From positions 42,113,026 through 42,177,025 of the forward strand of contig OY743176.1 of NCBI GenBank assembly GCA_963555705.1: a stretch of DNA of 64,000 nt, given 5' to 3'. The notes below the pieces were generated by a model that saw only the letters and a list, made by a program, of their open reading frames with translations, was not told where the DNA came from and ran no database searches. Made by a program: the position numbers and the translations under genes. Origin of the DNA: Ligustrum vulgare (lineage: Eukaryota; Streptophyta; Magnoliopsida; Lamiales; Oleaceae). Of this stretch, positions 10,435 to 23,395 are shown in pieces. Positions within the stretch are counted from its first letter, which is position 1. Each line of letters starts with the position of its first letter.

Positions 10435-11940
10435 ATGTTAAGGAGGATTAAGTCATTTGATTTGCTTCCTTTTGATACAGAAATTGAACGCACCTTTCGA
10501 CAGAGGAGTAGACAACAGTTGGAAGCAAATCAACAAACAGACTTAGCAATGGCAGATGAAAGAATTCAGGATAATCAGGGAATCAACAAAATCTGCCAGC
10601 AGCTGTGAATGGACAGCAACAAAATCATGGAAGGCGCATATTGAGAGACTACATGGTTCCTCCTGTGGGGAACATTGGAACGTGCATAGTACCGCCTGCA
10701 ATCCGAGCAAATAATTTTGAGATCAAGACTTTCTTGATATCCTTGATCTAAAACTCATGCGTTTTTCATGGATTGCCATCAGAAGATCCACATGCGCACC
10801 TTCGGACCTTTTTGGAATTATGTGATATGCAACACATGAATGAAGTTTCAGATGATGTCGTGAAATAAGCTATTCTCATTTTCTCTCGCGCACAAAGCAA
10901 AAGCCTGGTTTTACTCTTTGCCCCTACACACATTGACCACATTTGAAGTTATGAGCCAAAAATTCGTAGATAAATTTTTCCAATCGGGTCGCATGTCAAA
11001 GCTTAGGCGTGAAATCTTGTCATTCAATTAGCAGTCAGGAGAGTCTATTTTTGAAGCTTGGGAAAGATTTAATGAACTCATTAGACAATGTCCTACCCAT
11101 GGAATAGCTGATTGGATCTTAGTTCAGACATTCTACAATGGGCTAACAAATGAAAACAAGAAGTACGCTAACTCAGCAGCTGGAGGATCAGTAATGGATA
11201 TGACATATGAAGAAGCATCTGAGATTTTTGAGAAGATGGCTGCGAACAGTTACCAGTGGTACTCAGATAGAGCTACACCAAAGTCTAGGGGAATTGTTGC
11301 AGTTAGTGAGATTACAGCATTAAATGCTAAGCTGGATGCTTTGACAAAGAAAATAGATAGCATGGGTGTGCAACCAGTCAATTCAGTTCAAACAACTTTG
11401 TGTGATTTTTGTTTTGAAAATCACGCTATAAATTTCTGTCCATTACAATGAAATCAATCAAATCCAGAACAGGTCAACTTCATAGGAAACAGGCACCAGG
11501 ATGGTCCTTATTCACAAACCTATAACCCAGAATGGAAGAATCACCCCAATTTTTCATGGTCTAACAATCAGAATGTTCAGGGCCCACCTGGATTTTAGTA
11601 ACAGCAACAACAACAATCTCAGAAAAACATGACCGAGAACATGAAAATGTTAATCCAGCTGGTCAAAAGTTAAAATGGCGAGATCATGAACCAAGTAGCT
11701 GAGATAAAAAATTTGAAGAGACAGGTGGGAGAGTTGGCAGCTAGCAGTGCAAAAAGGCAGCCAGGACAGTTACCCGGTAATACTAAAAGGAACCCTCGTG
11801 AACATGTGAATGCAATAACAACAAGGAGCGGGGTTCAGCTATCTGAAGTGACTGTAGAGGAATATGAAAAAAAAAAAAGAACCAGAAGAAAAATGTGGTG
11901 GAAGAGCAGGAAAGTGAAAAAGAACAGGGGTCAACTTTAG
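10435..11940 (+). pseudogene. Athila gag pseudogene
   Basis: ATG at 10435 opens a gag that shifts frame near 10607. The core gag domain is readable around 10640-11190 (VPPVGNIGTCIVPPAIRANN, LPSEDPHAHLRTFLELCDM). It carries stops near 10749 and 10866. At 11194-11451 it continues to a CDFCFENHAINFCPL knuckle, and at 11686-11940 to the linker with the lineage-typical NAITTRSGVQL motif that precedes protease. It cannot yield a full-length product, but the domain order is normal for Athila. Confidence 0.85.
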
Positions 11941-12767
11941 AAACTCAAGAAAAAGTGGAAGAAGAAGTTCGAGTAATACCGCCAGTCAAAGCATATGTGC
12001 CTCTAGTTCCTTATCCAAAAAGAATGAGAAAGCATCAGTTGGAGGAGCAGTTTGGAATTTTTTTGGAAATATTCAAGAAACTGCACATAAATATCCCATT
12101 TGCAGAAGCCTTGGCCCAAATGCCACTATATTTGAGGTTCATGAAGGAGATGCTGTCAAACAAAAGAAAGCTTGTAGACTTTGAAACAGTAGCTCTCAAT
12201 GAAGAATACAGTGCTATATTGCAGAAGAAATTACCACAAAAACTGACTTATCCAGGGAGTTTCTCTATCCCTTGCACTATTGGTAATTTCAGCTTTGATA
12301 ATGTTATATGTGACTTAGGGGCCAGTGTTAACTTAATGCCTCTTTTTGTGTACAGGAAACTTGGGTTGGAGGAGCCCAAACCAACCAATATCACATTGAA
12401 ACTGGCCAACAGATCCATTCATTACCCATATGGTATTGTTGTGAATGTGATTGCGAAAGTAGATAAATTCTACTTCCCAGCCGACTTTGTGATCCTAGAC
12501 ATGGAAGAGGACACTCAAATGCCCCTCATTTTTGGAAGGCCGTTCCTAGCTACTGGTAGGGCCCTAATCGTCATTGAAAAGGGAGAAATCATCTTTAGGG
12601 TCGAGAAGGAACAAGTCACTTTCAGCATCAAGCCAAGGCAAGATCTTGAAGTTCTAAAAGAAAGTTGCTTCAAAGTGGAGGGAGTGATCCAGAAACCAGA
12701 AGAAAATGTGAAGCAAGGGATAAAACTGGAGAATGCTTCGATGTTAGGAAGGATAGGAATAACTTGA
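11895..12767 (+). pseudogene. Athila aspartic protease region
   Basis: An open 290-residue reading. After an acidic linker, the conserved lead-in PGSFSIPCTIGNFSFDNVICDLG is followed by the active-site block CDLGASVNLMP and the flap and C-terminal motifs (FVILDMEEDTQMPLIFGRPFLATG). This is the retroviral-type aspartic protease of Athila elements, which processes the gag-pol polyprotein in the virus-like particle. The domain itself is uninterrupted. It overlaps the gag linker frame by 46 bp, and the upstream gag is broken. RT should follow but does not. Confidence 0.85.
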
Positions 12768-15235
12768 AGAAGGAGGAAAAACCTAATTTTCCTCAACAAA
12801 CAGTGGAAAAGGAGGTCTTGGACTTCAAGAAAGTGTAGAAACGGATTGAGAAATGCAAGGCAGGTAATTGCAAGTTGTGCAGGAATTCAAGAGGATCATT
12901 CATGCCTCCATGATAAAGAAGTGCAAAAAGTCGAGCTTTAGACTTAAAACAAAGCGCTTATTGGGAGGCAACCCAACCTTTCTTCCCTTTTATTTACTAC
13001 GCTTTTAAGTATTAATTTCTTTACTTGTTTTAGATATTTGTATGGTAGGTAATTTGTTTAAGTGTTTCTCATGTTACATGTTAGGACACTTTTGCATGTT
13101 AGTCTATTGTTGCAAATTTAGGTATGTTTTTAATTTTGAATGTTTTCATTAGACTAGGTTCTTAATTGTTATCCCAACTCACACACACATTAGTTTGGAT
13201 CATGAAGTTAATGTTTAAAATCATTACATAGATCATGAAGTGATTAGGGGGGGGGGGGCTAAAAACGATTTTGAAAATAAAAAATAGGAAAAATTTTCAT
13301 TACTGCCGGGAACTACGCGATCATGTGCCAATAGGCTCTAGCGATCGCGAGTTTGCATTTAAAAATCAACAGGTTTTAAAACCTTGAACCACGTGATTGC
13401 TGGCTCTCTGGCCACGCGATTGCATGGCTATACCGTTAGCAGAACCGGAAGTTTAAGTGCTTCACTTAATTCTTTCAATTTTAAACAACACAAATTCGTT
13501 TTCTCTCCCTAAAATCACCCCAAAAGTGATCTTTCATCTATCATGCATGTCATCAACACTTCATTGCACCAAATTCATTACTATTTTCACATCCAAATTA
13601 ATCAAAGGTATGAATTCATTTTCTCTCTCAAAAAGTGTGCCAAATTGTGAACCTTCTTATGATCCTGTGATTTTTGAATTAAAGAGGATTGGAGAATGGG
13701 CTTATGGTAGTCATTGGAATTGTGAATTGTGCGAAATATGATGAAAATTTTGGGTCAACCCATGTATCCAAATTTATGAACATTCTTTGATTTTTGTAAT
13801 GCATACCAAGTGTTTGAAGATATGTCATAAAGACATTTACGTTCAAATTTGACAAAATCTCCAGAGCATTTATCTTCATGACATGTTTATCAATGTTTAT
13901 GTGTGTGTAGTGCATGAGTTAGTTCACATCTTGGTATGAAATCCATTAAAACCATTTGTGCATCATGGTAGTCCCATTGTAAGGTCACTGCAGGCCATTT
14001 CACATAGAAACTGTCTCACGTCACCTACTTCTCCACAGTTTTTTCATGACCCTATTGAATTCCAAATGACTTGAATTTGTAATATGTTATAGACCATGCT
14101 GTGAAATTCAACATATCAAAAGATTGCTCAGAAAAATTTGTATTTTTCTAGGCGATGTCAAGGTTTGAATATGTGTGGTCGACCATTTTTGAAAATTCAA
14201 GATTTTGTTTTTTTCTTTAGTTTGGGGGTATTAGGTTGAACTTATAACATGTATTATTGGTGTTTTAGATATCTAATACCATTTATTTTTAGTTTTCAAG
14301 GAAAAGGCCAATCAAAACACCTCGAACCAAGTGAGCAATACAAGGAAAAGGTCGACTGCATCCAAAGTGTCATCCAAGAGAGACTCCAAAGGCAACAAAG
14401 CATCTCTATTTCACCTGGGAAGTTCTCGTTCTCACTTCGTTGTCTTGTATTAAATTTTTAAATCTTTTTTACAAACATTGAGGACAATATTTCTTTCCAA
14501 TTTGGGGGTGGAAAAATCTCACTCATGAAAATTGCTTCCATATTCATGATATCCATTCTATGTTTCCATTCGATTTTATTGGGATAATAATAAAAAATTG
14601 AAAATATGTGTTGACTTGTCTATTACCTAGGATATAGTATGAATCAATTTGTGCTTAGGCTTGAAAATTGGACAACATGAAAGCATGAACTTATTTTGAA
14701 CTAGTTATGTTTAGCTAGAGTCATATTCATTGCGCACATAGCCAGTGTTGGATAATTGCTTGTATAAGGGATTTTGTTTAATACATGTGGGACAAGTTTT
14801 AAGCAACTTGAACTTAGAAATGACTTGAAAATCCTTGAACTTAGATTATTAGACATCCCATCCCTGAATTAGAATCAAATGTGCTAAAAGGAAAGTTTGG
14901 GGGTAGAATGGTTGGAATTTTATGTCTTCACAGGTTGGAGGTCTGTGGTTCTTGGTTTTGCACATTAATCATTGCCGTTTGGTCAACGGGTATAAACCAT
15001 TTCTAGCATAAAAACAGAAAAATGCTAAAGGTCTTATTCTGCTCTTCAAATGCCTTTTTGACTCGAGTAAGTAAGTCTGAGGGGTCTTTCAAACTTGGTG
15101 CCCTAAAGCCAACTGGTTTGGGAGTTTCCAATCCGAAAGCCCGCTACAGGGGTCATTTAGAAACCAAGTATGAAAAGTTCTGCACAAAGATGGTAAAAGG
15201 TAGGGATAATTAAAAGAAAAAGTCGTCCATCAAAA

Positions 15236-15295
<60 letters not shown>

Positions 15296-15829
15296 GCATG
15301 GTATAAACTTTGTTGACTGAGCTGTGGTGGTTAATGTTGTAGAATTGGAGACGGCTTTCTTTTGATTTGTTGTGCACCCATATTTCTGATTCTGACTGCC
15401 TCGTGTGGAAAAAGCAATAAAAGATGTTGAGAACCCACATAGATAAAAATCCAGGATGTGAGAGAAAAGCAGAAAGTGGTGATCACCCATGAGCGTTGAA
15501 AGGAATTTCATTAGAATAAATAGATTGACCACAGGGGATTCAGGGTTGATTATGCATAATGAGCTACACAGTGTTGAGTATATCATTTGCATAAGTATGC
15601 GTTTGACGTAGGCTATTCATACACACACTTGAAAATCTGGAATGATATAACTAGAAATTATTTTGCATTATTGTACATAACTCTTGCTGAAGTGTAAAGT
15701 GATTTGGACTATGGAGGCATATGGTAAACATGTTGACACAACAAAAATAATTGCTCTTTTATTTCCTTGATTTTTGTAGTTTATTTTCCATTGTTCGAGG
15801 ACGAGAAATGATTTTAGTTTGGGGATATT
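12768..15829 (+). other. Athila 3' internal region without pol
   Basis: Holds the post-pol GGGAGGCAACCC block at 12962-12975, then about 2.8 kb of mostly non-coding sequence. A 94-codon reading at 13457-13741 could be a relic of the env-like region but has no motif I can assign. Three internal TTTGGGGGT tracts (about 14221, 14501 and 14893) resemble the polypurine tract used before the 3' LTR at 15815-15829. GCGATCGC-like palindromes recur at 13315-13430. Confidence 0.6.
15239..15292. repeat. (TA)n microsatellite
   Basis: About 54 bp of uninterrupted TA dinucleotide in the Athila 3' internal region. Confidence 0.95.
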
Positions 15830-17259
15830 TGATAAGTGTATTTTATGCACTTATCTGTATGTCTAAATTAGAAGAAATTATTGTCGTTTTAGAATATATG
15901 CTCTTTAATTTGCGTTTAGTTGTTACTTTGCAGAAAATATCCCAAAAGATGAAGAATGAAGCAATTAAGAGAAATATTGCACAATTGGAGGACATTTGGA
16001 GCGTAATTGAGCAATTTGAGAAGAATATAAAGTTTGGAGACTAAATCGTAACAATTGAAAGTGGAGGACTAAGGCTGCAATTAAAGGTCGGGGACTAACT
16101 TATACAGTCGAGAAAAGATGAAAATTGCATGTCACGCGATCGCAGAAATCCTACTGAGTGATCGGTCAATACCTCAAATTCATCACCCGAGAGTTAAAGA
16201 CCTTACCACGCGATCGCCGGCCATAAGCTTGCGCGATCGCGCGCTTGTCCGCTGGGCCGCGACGTGGGCTTTTTCCGCAATTTTTATCTTGTTTCCTTCT
16301 CTTTTGCCCTAGGTCTCTCCCTAACCTATAACTACAACTCATGAGGCACAAAATCAAGACCTTTGCCTCTCCATAGAATGAGCTACAATTGAGATTTCAA
16401 CATCAAATTCTTGGAGAATCGAGCATTGCAGAGGGACGTGAATTGAAGATAATTGAAGAATCAAAATTTGGTGCAAGATTTACATTCTTTATATTTTTTT
16501 TCAATGAACATTTATTTTTATTGTTTTTGTTCCTTCATAATGATGTGTAACTAATTATAATGTTGGGATGAACGATGTAGCCTAGTTAATTATTTTAATT
16601 CCATATTCCTTGTTTTAACGATTCAATGCATGTGTTGATTTATTGTTGCGTTAAATACGTGAATGAACTGGCCACTCTTTTATAATTTTATGTGTTATTT
16701 TCATAATCTGAGAGGTGATTTAATAACATAGATCTTGGTAATAAATCCGGTAATTGAACGAGAGATAGAAATATACTCTTGTTATTATTGCGGTCGTGTG
16801 TGAATTCTTGCGTGTAATGCATCTAGTTAAAGAATATTCGGACCCGCTGTAGAGATACAATGTTGACTTATTTAGGTAGGGTTGATTTAAACTCGAGAGA
16901 GGAATCTCAATTTGAATTAGTGAATTTGATCGAGTACATAATTAGGAAATAAACCATGGAATTGGTCTTAATTTAATTGGCTAGGTGAAATCGTGAATCC
17001 CAACTATTTTACAATCATCTTAAAAAAAAAAAAAAAAAATCAATTTTTTTTCATTTTAATTCTTTAGTTTTAATTTGTAGTTTTAATTTAAAATCCTCAA
17101 ATTCTTTCTTCCGTTCAAATAAGGTTTAGAACTAACATATTTCGATAATTAATAGCAGTCCTCGTGGGAACTACAATCCGGACTCTTAGGTCCACTTTAT
17201 TACTCTTCACGACCCGTACACTTTCTGAGATATCTTGCATCGCGAGATATCAGTTAACA
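15830..17259 (+). mobile_element. Athila 3' LTR
   Basis: Begins TGATAAGTGTATTTTATGCA after the purine tract AGTTTGGGGATATT and ends CAGTTAACA. The TATA box seen in the 5' LTR is changed to TATAACTA here (about 16326). It is followed by the AGTGT duplication and then the rest of the Tat LTR. Confidence 0.9.
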
Positions 17260-17360
17260 AGTGTGCAAGAGATCCACTTGTTCAAGAGGGAGGAGATGAG
17301 ACGTGTTGATCCAAGACCCAACCAGATTTTGTGGTTAACATTTTGACACCGTCTGTGGGA
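17260..17360 (+). mobile_element. Tat 5' LTR, right part, and primer-binding site
   Basis: After the AGTGT duplication, 17265-17340 completes the Tat LTR and ends GTGGTTAACA. The next bases, TTTTGACACCGTCTGTGGGA, form the primer-binding site, a variant of the GGCGCCGTCTGTGGGAA type usual in Tat and other plant gypsy elements. Confidence 0.75.
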
Positions 17361-17544
17361 AACCACACTTCTAACCACGAAATCGCGTGGTAAAAAGCCA
17401 CCAAGGGCCTTGAGCAAAGGCAGATAACCTCTCGAAAAAGAATGGATAGTCATAAGGAACCTTGAAAAATGCTTAAAACTTTGAAATAAAAGTTTACTCA
17501 CCTTGAAAAAGGCTTAAAGCTTTGAAATATAAGCCCATCTATCC

Positions 17545-19190
17545 TTGAAGAAAGGACAGTGCAAAAATTGCTATAATCATGAAAGTGATAATGATACTAA
17601 CCCTCGAAGGAACAAGGAAGAACAACACAATGAAGAGAATGCCCCCCAAGAACCTCATGAGGGTGTTGACGAGGGGGTAGCCCAACCTAACCCTCCACGT
17701 CGGCACCGAAATTGTCGCATGCTGCGAGATATATCGCTCATGGCAGCCCAGATGTTGGAAATGCAGAAACAACAAATAGAACAAACCTCTATGATGAACG
17801 CTTACATGACTAGAGGGTATACTATAAACAAACCAAGGAGGGCCCCGCAGTACTCGCAGCCACACTACTCACCATCTGACGCGGCCACTGCATCGTATTA
17901 TTACCAAGGTCCTCAAGTGTATGTCGAGGTGGATTCTGTTCCTTACGATGAAGAGGCCCCAGTGCATGTAGCACCAGTAGAACAAGGTCATCCACCTAAT
18001 TATCATGGAGAGGCCTCACCCTCAAAGTCAGGAAGCTTTTTTAGCTGGATAGGGGGACTATTCAGGGGTAAACGAGAAGGCCGAACTGAACAAGGTCGGC
18101 ATCATTCATAAGCGCCTAGAAATAGGCGGGAACGAAAGGCTGAAGAAGCCCTTTCGCTGAGCCAAATGCCTAAAGATGGATATGATGTGGGAGCGGTAGA
18201 ATTCAGCCCCACATATGAGCCTAAAAATAGGTGGAAGAGAAGAGCAGAAGCAACTAGCTCTCGAACCCAAGGAGACCCGTCGGCTTATGAAAGGCCGGAT
18301 TACGGTCAAGTTTTATCACCATGGAGGCGGAGTCATATTCAGTCACCCAATGACCGATATCATGGGGCAATGGATTTCGATCACGACGAGAACAGTAGAT
18401 TACTGTCGTACGAGCAGGATGATGACGAGGAAGTAAGCCCTTTTACGAAAGGCATTTGGAGGTACCCAGTTCCCCCTGACTTTGAAATGTCGGAGATAAC
18501 GAAGTACTCTGATAGATGTGACCCCAATGAAAATAGTCGGAGCCACTCTGGCGCTGAAATGCAAAGCCACTCTGGCGCTGAAATGCAAAGCCTTTGCTTT
18601 AACACTTGAGTGAAGTGCCATATGGTGGTATAAAAAGCTCCCTCCTGGTAGCATCCACAGTTGGAGAGACTTGAAAACAGCTTTCAAGAACTGCTTCGTT
18701 TCCTCCAGGCCAGGTCAACTCCCACACCAACGCCTTCAAGATCTGAGGCAAGGAAGGGAGGAATCTTTGAAGGGCTACTTAGCTAGGTTCAAAGAGGAAA
18801 TTCATATCTGTGAAAACATCACTGAGGCGGAAATGTTTTCTGCCCTAAAAGGAAGCTTAGACATGACAAGTATGTTTTGGAGGGATGTCCGAAGCAGGAA
18901 GCCAAGAGATTACAATGCCCTGCTAGACTTAATGAAGGAGGAAATTGTTTCAGAAGAAATGGCTAGAGCCAGAGATAATCATCCTTAGGGGAGATACAAT
19001 ACTGGGTACCCACATGAAGTGGGTCAAAGAAAGGGAGGCAATAAAGATCAGTTCGGCAATAACCCCGGATGTGCCTTATGTCCATTTTCGGGGACCTGAT
19101 CCAGTTACGCGGCTGAGATCACGAAATCTATCCCCAATTTGCACTCCACAGCACCTGCAACGAATCCCCCTATTTCCCCTGAAAGAATAG
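17545..19190 (+). pseudogene. Tat gag pseudogene
   Basis: Three successive open blocks (17545-18111, 18166-18609, 18671-18988) cover a Pro/Gln-rich N terminus, an acidic middle and the Retrotrans_gag core (LPHQRLQDLRQGREESLKGY, ENITEAEMFSALKGSL). Stops at 18109 and 18607 separate the blocks. A 24-bp tandem duplication near 18545-18592 repeats a HSGAEMQS-coding unit. The structural capsid protein cannot be made intact from this copy. Confidence 0.8.
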
Positions 19191-19215
19191 GTGGAAGCCG
19201 AAGCGGAAAGCAACC

Positions 19216-20115
19216 ATGATTGGGGCCTATTGTGCATACCACAGGTACTATGGTCATGCCACGGAGGATTGTAGGGAAATTCGCATGCTGGTCGATCAGA
19301 AGGAAAATGAAAGGAAGGGAGGCGACTTTGCCCCTGACAGAGGAAAACCACAAAGGCCAAATAACCAAAAGTTCAACCGAGCTGATAGGCGAGCCCCCTG
19401 GAAAGACCTGACAAGGGTAAAGATTGACGGTCGTCAGAGAGATAGGAGCAGGGATCGGAATAATCCCCTGGAACATGATAAAAATGTAAGAGAACCACCT
19501 CCGCTTACAAATGATCTGTCGGTCCGTGAGATTGACACGATATTTGAGGGCCCCCACCCAGGCGGGAGTACTAACAACTCCCAAAAACGATACATCAGGG
19601 AGGCCAGGGAGCCCGCTAACGTGAACTATCACATCAATTCACACCCTTCTGGGACTTCCAGGACAGAACCTATCACGTTTACGTTAGATGATGGGATTGG
19701 GGTGCATTTTTCGCATAATGATGCGTTAGTAATTCGAGTGGTGGTGGCTCGGAATGGACTGTCCCGGATGTTGGTGGATGACGGTACCTCGGTAAATGTG
19801 ATTTATTGGGTAACTTTTGACAAGATGGGAATTAGTATCCCACTCATTCCAGTCCCAGATCCCATATATGGCTTCACCGAGGATAGCGTCACTCCCAGAG
19901 GATCCATAACCTTTATGACAGAAGTAGGGCAGGTTCCGACTCCTTCCAGGATACTCATGGAGTTCTTAATTTTGGATAAAATCTCCTCATATCACGGCTC
20001 AATTGGGAGGCCGGGCCTAATTGACTTAGGGGTTGTAACTCACACAAAATACATTTGTATGAAGTTCCCAACGGAATGTGGCATAGCCACTATTAGGGGA
20101 AGCCAAACTGAATGA
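19216..20115 (+). pseudogene. Tat gag knuckle and aspartic protease
   Basis: Opens with the Tat-type knuckle YCAYHRYYGHATEDCREIR (residues about 5-25) and a basic linker. The protease region follows: FTLDDGIGVHFSHNDALVI leads to MLVDDGTSVNVIYW. The active-site triplet is Asp-Asp-Gly-Thr where this family normally has Asp-Thr-Gly-Ser, so catalysis is doubtful. The block ends with the ILDKISSYHGSIGRPGL motif that normally reads YNAILGRP. It is open for 299 codons but disconnected from gag and RT by stops. Confidence 0.8.
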
Positions 20116-20178
20116 CGATCCTGTTACACAAACGCTATCCGAAAGTTCCAAGATCGGAGTGTAAATATAATCAGTGAT

Positions 20179-21513
20179 GTGGCAATGATCAAGGCTGTTT
20201 CAGATCCTGAAAAATTGAGTGCAGGACTCTCTGAAATTGAAGAAGATCTGGTAGATCTAGATCCTAGAATGATCGGTGATAGTTGTTCTACTCCTACTAA
20301 AAGGCTGGAATGCTTTTGTGTCTATCCAAGTGACCTAATCAAGGAGTTGAAGATTGGACAGTATTCATCAGTTGAATACAAAGAGCAGCTGAAAAGTTTT
20401 TTGCTAAAAAACCTTGATGTTTTCCAACTTGATCCAAGAGTTCCTGGGCATAGGCAAAAGAGGAGGCCAATGAGTCCGGAGAAATATGAAGCCTTGAAAG
20501 AGGAGGTCACAAAGTTATTGAAAAATGGCTTCATTAGAGAATCTCGTTACCCGAAGTGGGTGTCAAACCCTGTTTTGGTTCCCAAGCAAAGTGGAAAGCT
20601 GAGAGTATGTATTGATTTTTCAAATCTAAACCAAGAATGTCCAAAAGACAGTTTCCTACTACCTCATATTGATCAGTTAGTCGACTCAACGACAGGGCAT
20701 GAGATGCTGAGCTTTATAGATGCATACTCCGAGTACAATCAGATCCCCATGCATAAATCGGACGAGGAACACACCTCATTTATCACAGACATGAGACTCT
20801 ATTGTTCTAAAGCCATGCCATTTGGGTTGAAAAATGCAGGGGCCACCTATCAAAGGTTAGTAAATCAAATGTTCTCAAAGCAACTCGGGAGCACCATGGA
20901 AGTATATGTGGATGACATGTTGGTCAAAAGTATGGTCACCTCGGAGCATGTTCACCATTTATTAGAGACTTTCAGTATATTAAGGAAATATCGGATGAAG
21001 CTTAATCCTGTGAAATGTGCCTTTGGGTTAGCATCTGGAAAGTTTCTTGGATTCATGGTGAACATGATGGGAATTGAAGCCAATCCGGATAAAATCAAAG
21101 CTTTACTTGACATGCGCTCTCCTCGGAGCCCTAAAGAAGTGCAAAGCTTAACCGGAAGAGTTGCTGCCTTAAGTCGATTCATTTCCAAGTCCACTGACAA
21201 ATGCTTACCATTGTTCAAGTTTTTGAAAAGAGAAAGACGGTTTCAATGGATGCAAGAATGTGAGCAAGCTTTTTCCGAACTAAAAGAATTCTTAGGAAGG
21301 GCCCCCCTATTGTCAAAGCCAAAGAGTGGTAAGCCACTTTTTCTTTATTTAGCCATTTCTAAGGATACTGTTAGCTCTGTGTTGGTCAGAGAGGAGAATG
21401 GGAATCAGCTTTCGGTGTACTATGTGAGTAATGATATGCTGGACGCCGAAACGCAATACCTAGACATGGAGAAACTAGCTTTAGCACTGATTGCTGCGGC
21501 TCCCAAACTATGA
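20179..21513 (+). pseudogene. Tat reverse transcriptase and first RNase H
   Basis: A 444-codon open stretch. RT blocks appear in order: KLRVCIDFSNLNQECPKDSF, MLSFIDAYSEYNQI, MPFGLKNAGATYQR and the catalytic YVDD at about 20904-20915, then LNPVKCAFG and GIEANPDKIKAL. The RNase H portion (KPLFLYLAISKDTVSSVLVR, DAETQYLDMEKLALAL) ends abruptly at a stop at 21511. About 20 residues normally present before the connecting LQKPD block are missing, so a small deletion with frameshift inactivates the copy here. Confidence 0.88.
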
Positions 21514-22325
21514 GAGTAGTCTTACAGAAACCAGATGTGTCTGAAAGGTTAATGAAGTGGGCGATAGATATTAGCCAGTATGACATACATTATGCGCCTC
21601 AGTCATCTTTAAAGGGGCAAGCGTTAGCATATTTCATAGTTGAGTTCACGCATCCACCCGAGGTCGAAATGATTGAGAAAATGGTTGACAACCTTGAGTG
21701 GAAACTATTCGTTGATGGGTCCTCCACTGAGGGGAGATCCGGGGCGGGAGTATTATTGATAAGCCCGGAGGGACATAAGTTGCACAGCGCTATTTGCTTT
21801 GCCTTTAAAGCCTCGAACAATGTCGCGGAGTACGAAGCACTCTTGGCGGGACTAAGGCTTGCAATAGCCCTGAAGATTAGGTCACTAGCGGCAAACAGTG
21901 ACTCGAAAATTGTTGTAAGCCAAGTTAACGGGCAGTTTTCTACCAAGGAACCAGCTATGGTTGCGTACCTGAGGAAAGTGAAAGATTTGGCAGCCCATTT
22001 CGAAAAGATTGAACTACTTCATATTCCCAGAAGTGAGAATTCCAATGCGGATGCCTTGTCTAAACTGGCAAGTAGTAGGGACGCTGAGCTCCTAAATATG
22101 GTGCCAATAGAGCATCTTCCGATCTCCTCCGTTGAGCTGGGGGCAGAGATCTTGATGATAGAAGAAGAGGGTTCTTGGATGACTCCCATTCTGGTCTACT
22201 CGAAGTACCAAACTCTACTAGATGAGCCAGAAGAAGCTCAAAAAATACAAAGGTATGCCGCCAATTTTGTCCTTCTGGATGGTTTACACTATAAACGGAG
22301 CTATACCTCCCCTCTGCTTCGATGA
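21510..22325 (+). pseudogene. Tat second (archaeal-type) RNase H
   Basis: After the connection block (VLQKPDVSERLMKWAIDISQ), a second RNase H is visible. It has LFVDGSSTEGRSGAGVLL with the first catalytic Asp, NNVAEYEALLAGLRLA with the Glu, NSDSKIVVSQVNG with the second Asp, and NSNADALSKLAS with the last Asp. A duplicated, archaeal-type RNase H downstream of the normal one is diagnostic of the Tat/Ogre group. This stretch is open and keeps its catalytic residues, but the frame is broken on both sides. Confidence 0.88.
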
Positions 22326-22352
22326 GTTGGGCCCGAGGAAGGACAATACAAA

Positions 22353-23395
22353 ATGAAGGAAATTCATGAGGGCATTTGTGGTAATCATGTCAGAGCTTTA
22401 TCTCTGGCCCTGAAATCCCTGAAACAAGGGTATTTTTGGCTAACTATGCGGAAAGATTCCCATAACTTCGTTCAAAGGTGCGATAAGTGTCAAAGACATG
22501 CAACCATACCGCATCGGCCTCATCATGAGTTGAGGGTGGTAACCAGTCCTTGGCCTTTTGCGAAGTGGGGGGTCGATATTATTGGCCCCATACCCCGAGG
22601 CACTGGTAACAATTGTTTCGCAATAGTTGCAATAGACTACTTCACCAAATGGGTCGAGGCCGAACCCCTGATGAAGATCACCGAAGCCAACACTTCCAAG
22701 TTCATCTGGAAGAACATTATATGTAGGTTTGGAGTACTACACTCTTTGGTGAGCGACAATACGAAGCAGTTTAAAACTAGAAGGGTCGACGAATTATGCG
22801 ATGATTTGGGATTTGCAAGTTCTTTTCATCTCCGCACCACCCGCAAGCAAATGGCAGGTCGAAGCTGTGAACAAAACCATAAAAAGCACTCTAAAAAGGC
22901 AACTGGAATAAAAGAAGAGTGTGTGGGTAGATGAACTCCCACAAGTCTTATGGGCACTTCGGGCTACCTCACATACTACAACAGGGGAAACCCCATTCTC
23001 CATGGCGTATGGATTCGAGGCAGTATGCCCAGTGGAAATTGGAGTACCTTCCCTTCGTCAAATTCATTATGATGAGGCAATAAACAAGGAGGCTCAAAAG
23101 GAAAACTTAGACTTCCTCCTATAAAAAAGGAATGACTCACAAGTTGTGTTGGCCCGTTACTAAGAAAAGATGGCCCGGTACTACAACAAGAGGGTGAAGA
23201 AACAATTCTTTAGGGTCGGGGACTTGGTCCTGAAATGGGTCCTTCCTTCTACCCAGGAGCCAGGAGTGGGGACTCTAGGTCCTAATTGGTAGAGTCACTA
23301 CGGAGGTAGTACTCGGTACTTACATGATAGAGGACCTATCTGGGTCCTCTTGCAGAATCCTTGGAACACGGACCATCGTTGCCGCTATTTTCAAT
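22353..23395 (+). pseudogene. Tat integrase pseudogene
   Basis: The HHCC zinc finger is readable (GNHVRALSL through CDKCQRH). The catalytic core follows with KWGVDIIGPIPRGTGNN (first Asp) and VSDNTKQF (second Asp; the usual DNG is DNT). A frameshift near 22840 moves the catalytic Glu region to another frame. Positions 22921-23124 give DELPQVLWALRATSHTTTGE and FSMAYGFEAVCPVEI. The C-terminal ARYYNKRVKKQFFRVGDLVLK block lies at about 23172-23240. Several stops make it dead. Confidence 0.85.

Larger units (their letters stand above)
8869..17259 (+). mobile_element. Complete Athila-type element lacking pol
   Basis: Two LTRs of 1428 and 1430 bp flank a 5.5 kb internal region, with a perfect 5-bp target duplication AGTGT (8864-8868 and 17260-17264). 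The primer-binding site (10303-10320) and polypurine tract before 15830 are in place. Coding content is gag plus aspartic protease only. RT, RNase H and integrase are missing between about 12880 and 12950, where the post-pol GGGAGGCAACCC block follows directly. It therefore moved with help from relatives, or lost pol by deletion. It is inserted in the 5' LTR of the Tat element. Confidence 0.9.

Noticed and set aside
13457..13741. Athila env-like gene
   Set aside because: The position would suit an env-like ORF, but there is no signal peptide, transmembrane pattern or splice acceptor that I could support.
15210..15592. ORFs with runs of Ile-Tyr
   Set aside because: Generated by the (TA)n microsatellite at 15239-15292.
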